This document shows, one piece after another, positions 19,875 to 22,366 of a stretch of 22,366 nucleotides of DNA. The stretch is from a virus, in the IMG/VR virus record IMGVR_UViG_3300022745_000149, positions 1 to 22,366 of that record, one strand, 5' to 3'. Each line of letters opens with the position of its first letter. The stretch's first letter is position 1. The notes below the pieces were generated by a model that was given only the letters and a program-made list of their open reading frames with translations, was not told the DNA's origin and ran no database searches. Both the position numbers and the translations under genes were made by a program.

Positions 19875-21836
19875 TTACCAGCGTCCTTGTTTTCGTGATG
19901 CGAAATCGCTAACGGGAATTGCGTTATCTTCGATTGCCTGAATTGGTTTATTCTGGTCTTGGTTCTCGTCTTGATAGACTTGACCGGCGCACGCAGCCAA
20001 TGCCGCAGCGTCAAGACCGTGATTGTTTCGATTGATTGCAACCCATCGCGTTACCAACCCCTTACCCGCAACAAACTCTTCTTCCTTCTTTTCAGCGACG
20101 AAGTGCTTGCATATCCATAAATGCTCATGCGGCGGGGATTGGTATAAAGTCAATGCGCCGGATTCGGTTGTCTTGACGTTTAGCCTTGAATGAATCCAGC
20201 TCTTCCAGTGATCCGAGTTGACTTCGATAACCGGCTTGCGGCATGTCGGCATCGTCACAAGCATATAACCGTCTTTAACTGCCTTGACGATTGTTCCGGT
20301 GTCTCGCTTCTCGCCAGCCAAACCACCAAACCGACGCACGCCCAAACCGAATGATGGGAAGCAATTCTCTGACTCTTCGCAGAACTTTGTTACCACGCCT
20401 GGCAACCATCCGCGATCAAAGAACGATAAAGAACTCGTCATCGTTCCGTTACTTGTTTTCCACCCTTGCTTTAGAACCGTGTCGCGAAAGTCACGCATCG
20501 CGAGCAACAATGCTTTTTCTTCCTCGATCTCGTCACTTGCTACTTCCTGACGACCATAATCGATGATGTGCGGTGTAACACCATTGCGCCACGCAAACGC
20601 AACCCAATGGCATAAACGCTTTCCTTGATCCATTCCGACCGTGATGAACGTCGCATCGTCTGGAACAACGCCACGACCATAGCTAATAGTTCTGCGTGCA
20701 ATCGAGCTTGAATCCTGCGTTGTCAGTGTTGTTGCTTCCGACGAGTAAGGCATCGCCCATACGTATTGCAACATTTGACGTTCGGCTAAGTCCGTGTCAG
20801 CGGCCCGCGAAGCCTTCCATTCGTCAACGCCTACGACCGATTGATCTTCGAGCAGGTTGTTTACGAATGAGACACGAAGCCCGAATGATTTAGTGTCTGG
20901 CACTGGCCCATGCACAATCCCGCTTCTGTCAATCGTCTGCCCTGCGTGAACGATACGACAATCTCGATTCGCGTTCTTGCGATCATCTTCTGACCAGGCC
21001 GTTCCGCATGACGGACAAATCAGATGGGCTTCTCTTGCGGCTTCGTTTTCGGTGTCTGCTGTCTGCCAGCCCGCGAAATGGTTTCGCTCTGGCAAAACAT
21101 ATTCGCCGCAGTGCTGGCACTTGATATATATTCTGCTATTCGTACCGCCCGTCACTTCTCGCCAGATGCGACCCGATTCTGTCGAAGCCGTACACTCTCG
21201 ATAGATTCGCTTCATTGAACCATAAGCACGACAGCAACCTTCGATCTGCGTCAGCTTATCAGTCTCATCCGACTTGCCGCCCGATTCATCCATTCCATCG
21301 GTTTCTGTTTCGACAATGACACGGGCCGTAAATCCTGCGCGGCTTTTATCCGATCCGCCGCCCGTCATAAATCGAAGAACAGCACCGTTTGCAAATTGAA
21401 TCGTTACAAACTCACCGCCACGACTTCCCGATCCTACCTTCGGTATCATGTCCGCATAACGCGACGACTTAATTACCGGCAACAGATCGCGATTCCATTT
21501 GTCCATCGCCATATCAGTTGTCGGAACTGCATAGATAACAGTCTCGCGCAACTCAAACAGGTGATAGCAAACCGGAATTGCCGAACCAATCAGCGTCTTA
21601 CCGCCCTGACGCATCGCAGTTAATGAAATCGATGTCCAGTTACCTGAATCGATCTGGTCTAAATAAAGACCGTTCCACGGATTGCGATCGCAAGAAAACC
21701 GTCTGCCTTCGTGCGGGCCTGTCGGGAGAATGATCTCCTGTTCGGCAAACTCCCGCATCGTGCGCAACCTTGGAACGCGAATCGCTTCACAAAGGTTATA
21801 CGCATAGTCATACTCGGCCCGGTTCACTATCTTCAA
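19875..21836 (-). CDS. Large terminase subunit, lambda GpA family
   Basis: The 653-aa protein packages DNA into proheads. The N-terminal ATPase has the adenine-binding/Walker A-like RQGGKT (76-81), and the probable Walker B is ARVIVETETDG (171-181). Two CxxC pairs (C240/C243, C274/C277) form the zinc site typical of the GpA family. The nuclease domain has GMDQGKR (D403), SFFDRGW (D474) and a final acidic motif NNHGLDAAALAA. The length is close to lambda gpA (641). The start is not ATG: TTG 21836 or GTG 21827 are possible, and both overlap the end of the small subunit gene, implying coupled translation. Confidence 0.96.
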   Translation of the reverse strand: MKIVNRAEYDYAYNLCEAIRVPRLRTMREFAEQEIILPTGPHEGRRFSCDRNPWNGLYLDQIDSGNWTSISLTAMRQGGKTLIGSAIPVCYHLFELRETVIYAVPTTDMAMDKWNRDLLPVIKSSRYADMIPKVGSGSRGGEFVTIQFANGAVLRFMTGGGSDKSRAGFTARVIVETETDGMDESGGKSDETDKLTQIEGCCRAYGSMKRIYRECTASTESGRIWREVTGGTNSRIYIKCQHCGEYVLPERNHFAGWQTADTENEAAREAHLICPSCGTAWSEDDRKNANRDCRIVHAGQTIDRSGIVHGPVPDTKSFGLRVSFVNNLLEDQSVVGVDEWKASRAADTDLAERQMLQYVWAMPYSSEATTLTTQDSSSIARRTISYGRGVVPDDATFITVGMDQGKRLCHWVAFAWRNGVTPHIIDYGRQEVASDEIEEEKALLLAMRDFRDTVLKQGWKTSNGTMTSSLSFFDRGWLPGVVTKFCEESENCFPSFGLGVRRFGGLAGEKRDTGTIVKAVKDGYMLVTMPTCRKPVIEVNSDHWKSWIHSRLNVKTTESGALTLYQSPPHEHLWICKHFVAEKKEEEFVAGKGLVTRWVAINRNNHGLDAAALAACAGQVYQDENQDQNKPIQAIEDNAIPVSDFASRKQGRW

Positions 21837-22311
21837 CCATTCGCTTTAGTTGGGACTGAACATCTGTTACAGCCTCATTGATAATTTGCGCCGGGTCATT
21901 TCCATAACGCTTTTGAACAATCTCGACCGCACGACGAATCGCCCCGAACAATTTCACATGAATCGGCTCAATCTCAGATCGTGCGACCAGCTCGCCTTTT
22001 GCCTTCTTAAAATCAAGCTCGGCGTGATTTGCTTTCCATTCTCGTAATCGTTCAAGATTCGGTGAATCGCTTCCCGCATAGAGCATCGCGTCGTCACCAT
22101 CCTGGGGTTTGGCAACTTCGGCAACCTTTTGTTTGATGCGATATTCGACAACAGCAGGAGCGTAAACCCTAAGCGATGCGTGACCGCTTTTGCCGCTAAA
22201 AGATTCTGGGCTAAGGTTTGGCCTTATCGCGTTATCAAAATGCGCTGCGCTTATTCCTATGAGCTTGGCTGCGTCTTTACGAGTCAACCACAATGCGTCG
22301 TCTGCTGCCAT
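21808..22311 (-). CDS. Small terminase subunit, Nu1-like
   Basis: The 167-aa protein has an N-terminal winged-helix-type start LWLTRKDAAKLIGISAAHFD (8-27), as in lambda Nu1, where it binds the cos region. A variable basic linker follows, then a helical region (LERLREWKANHAELDFKKAK, about 85-104) typical of the small terminase 'r...a......k...G.lv......' segment (GELVARSEI follows). The C-terminal part contacts the large subunit. No Shine-Dalgarno sequence precedes ATG 22311. The 55 bases to the window edge hold only a TATAAG element; a late promoter may lie beyond the edge. Confidence 0.9.
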   Translation of the reverse strand: MAADDALWLTRKDAAKLIGISAAHFDNAIRPNLSPESFSGKSGHASLRVYAPAVVEYRIKQKVAEVAKPQDGDDAMLYAGSDSPNLERLREWKANHAELDFKKAKGELVARSEIEPIHVKLFGAIRRAVEIVQKRYGNDPAQIINEAVTDVQSQLKRMVEDSEPGRV

Positions 22312-22366
22312 GATACAAGTTCAGTTTGCTGTCGCGCTCTTATAAAAGTTTATGGGTTTTGCCACC

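Noticed and set aside
1-22366. CRISPR array, tRNA genes, integrase, attachment site, insertion sequence, parS, endolysin
   Set aside because: Looked for on both strands by reading; no regularly spaced repeats, tRNA-like cloverleaf, recombinase motif, transposase, parS-like palindrome or lysozyme/amidase motif was found.

Overview
The window looks like part of a tailed-phage or prophage genome (a long non-contractile tail, siphovirus type) of moderate GC content. It carries almost the whole head and tail assembly block plus part of the early DNA-metabolism block. Nearly all genes are on the minus strand and tightly packed, with AAGGAG-type ribosome binding sites and many TAATG or ATGA stop/start overlaps. 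The host is not shown directly. The head genes are a lambda/Mu-like mosaic. The WxG...NWSxGxxPxxxDNxxFD opening of the 299-aa protein and the DGGTQPR/LADGFHR ParB-like protein resemble, from memory, proteins common in Planctomycetota and their phages. That host assignment is a low-to-moderate confidence inference. No integrase, attachment site, tRNA, CRISPR array or endolysin is visible.

Early block (about 4555 down to 1, minus strand): a 69-aa protein, two ParB-domain proteins, three small unknown proteins, a RecE-like PD-(D/E)XK nuclease, a 129-aa protein, SSB, and a small protein cut by the window edge. A canonical intrinsic terminator (2220-2256) lies inside this operon, with a stop codon in its loop and the next start codon just after its U-tract.

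Control region (about 4556-5482): two plus-strand genes, a ribbon-helix-helix-like protein (4643-5038) and a two-helix membrane protein (5255-5476), plus one possible small minus-strand gene. Between the early operon and the ribbon-helix-helix gene lie two 10-bp sites of the form TCTTGnAAGA, 11 bp apart, on top of a promoter that would give a nearly leaderless early mRNA. This resembles a phage decision switch.

Late block (22311 down to 5513, minus strand), in transcription order: small terminase (Nu1-like), large terminase (GpA-like), gpW-like joiner, lambda-type portal, ClpP-like prohead protease with a nested scaffold start, capsid cement protein, Mu gpT-like major capsid protein, a 108-aa unknown, a cassette of HNH nuclease, methyltransferase and MptE-like Rossmann protein with its own strong promoter, head-tail connector candidate, beta-rich repeat protein, gpZ-like tail protein, tail terminator candidate, tail tube, tail chaperone with -1 frameshift extension, short tape measure, three distal tail/adhesin candidates and a Cys-rich zinc-ribbon-like protein. 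The block ends at a clear intrinsic terminator (5484-5512).

The most noteworthy items are the regulatory architecture (tandem operator with leaderless promoter, stop codon inside a terminator loop, terminator/promoter composite), the HNH/methyltransferase/MptE-like insertion in the head operon, the Cys-rich frameshift extension, and the Cys-rich pair at the end of the late operon.
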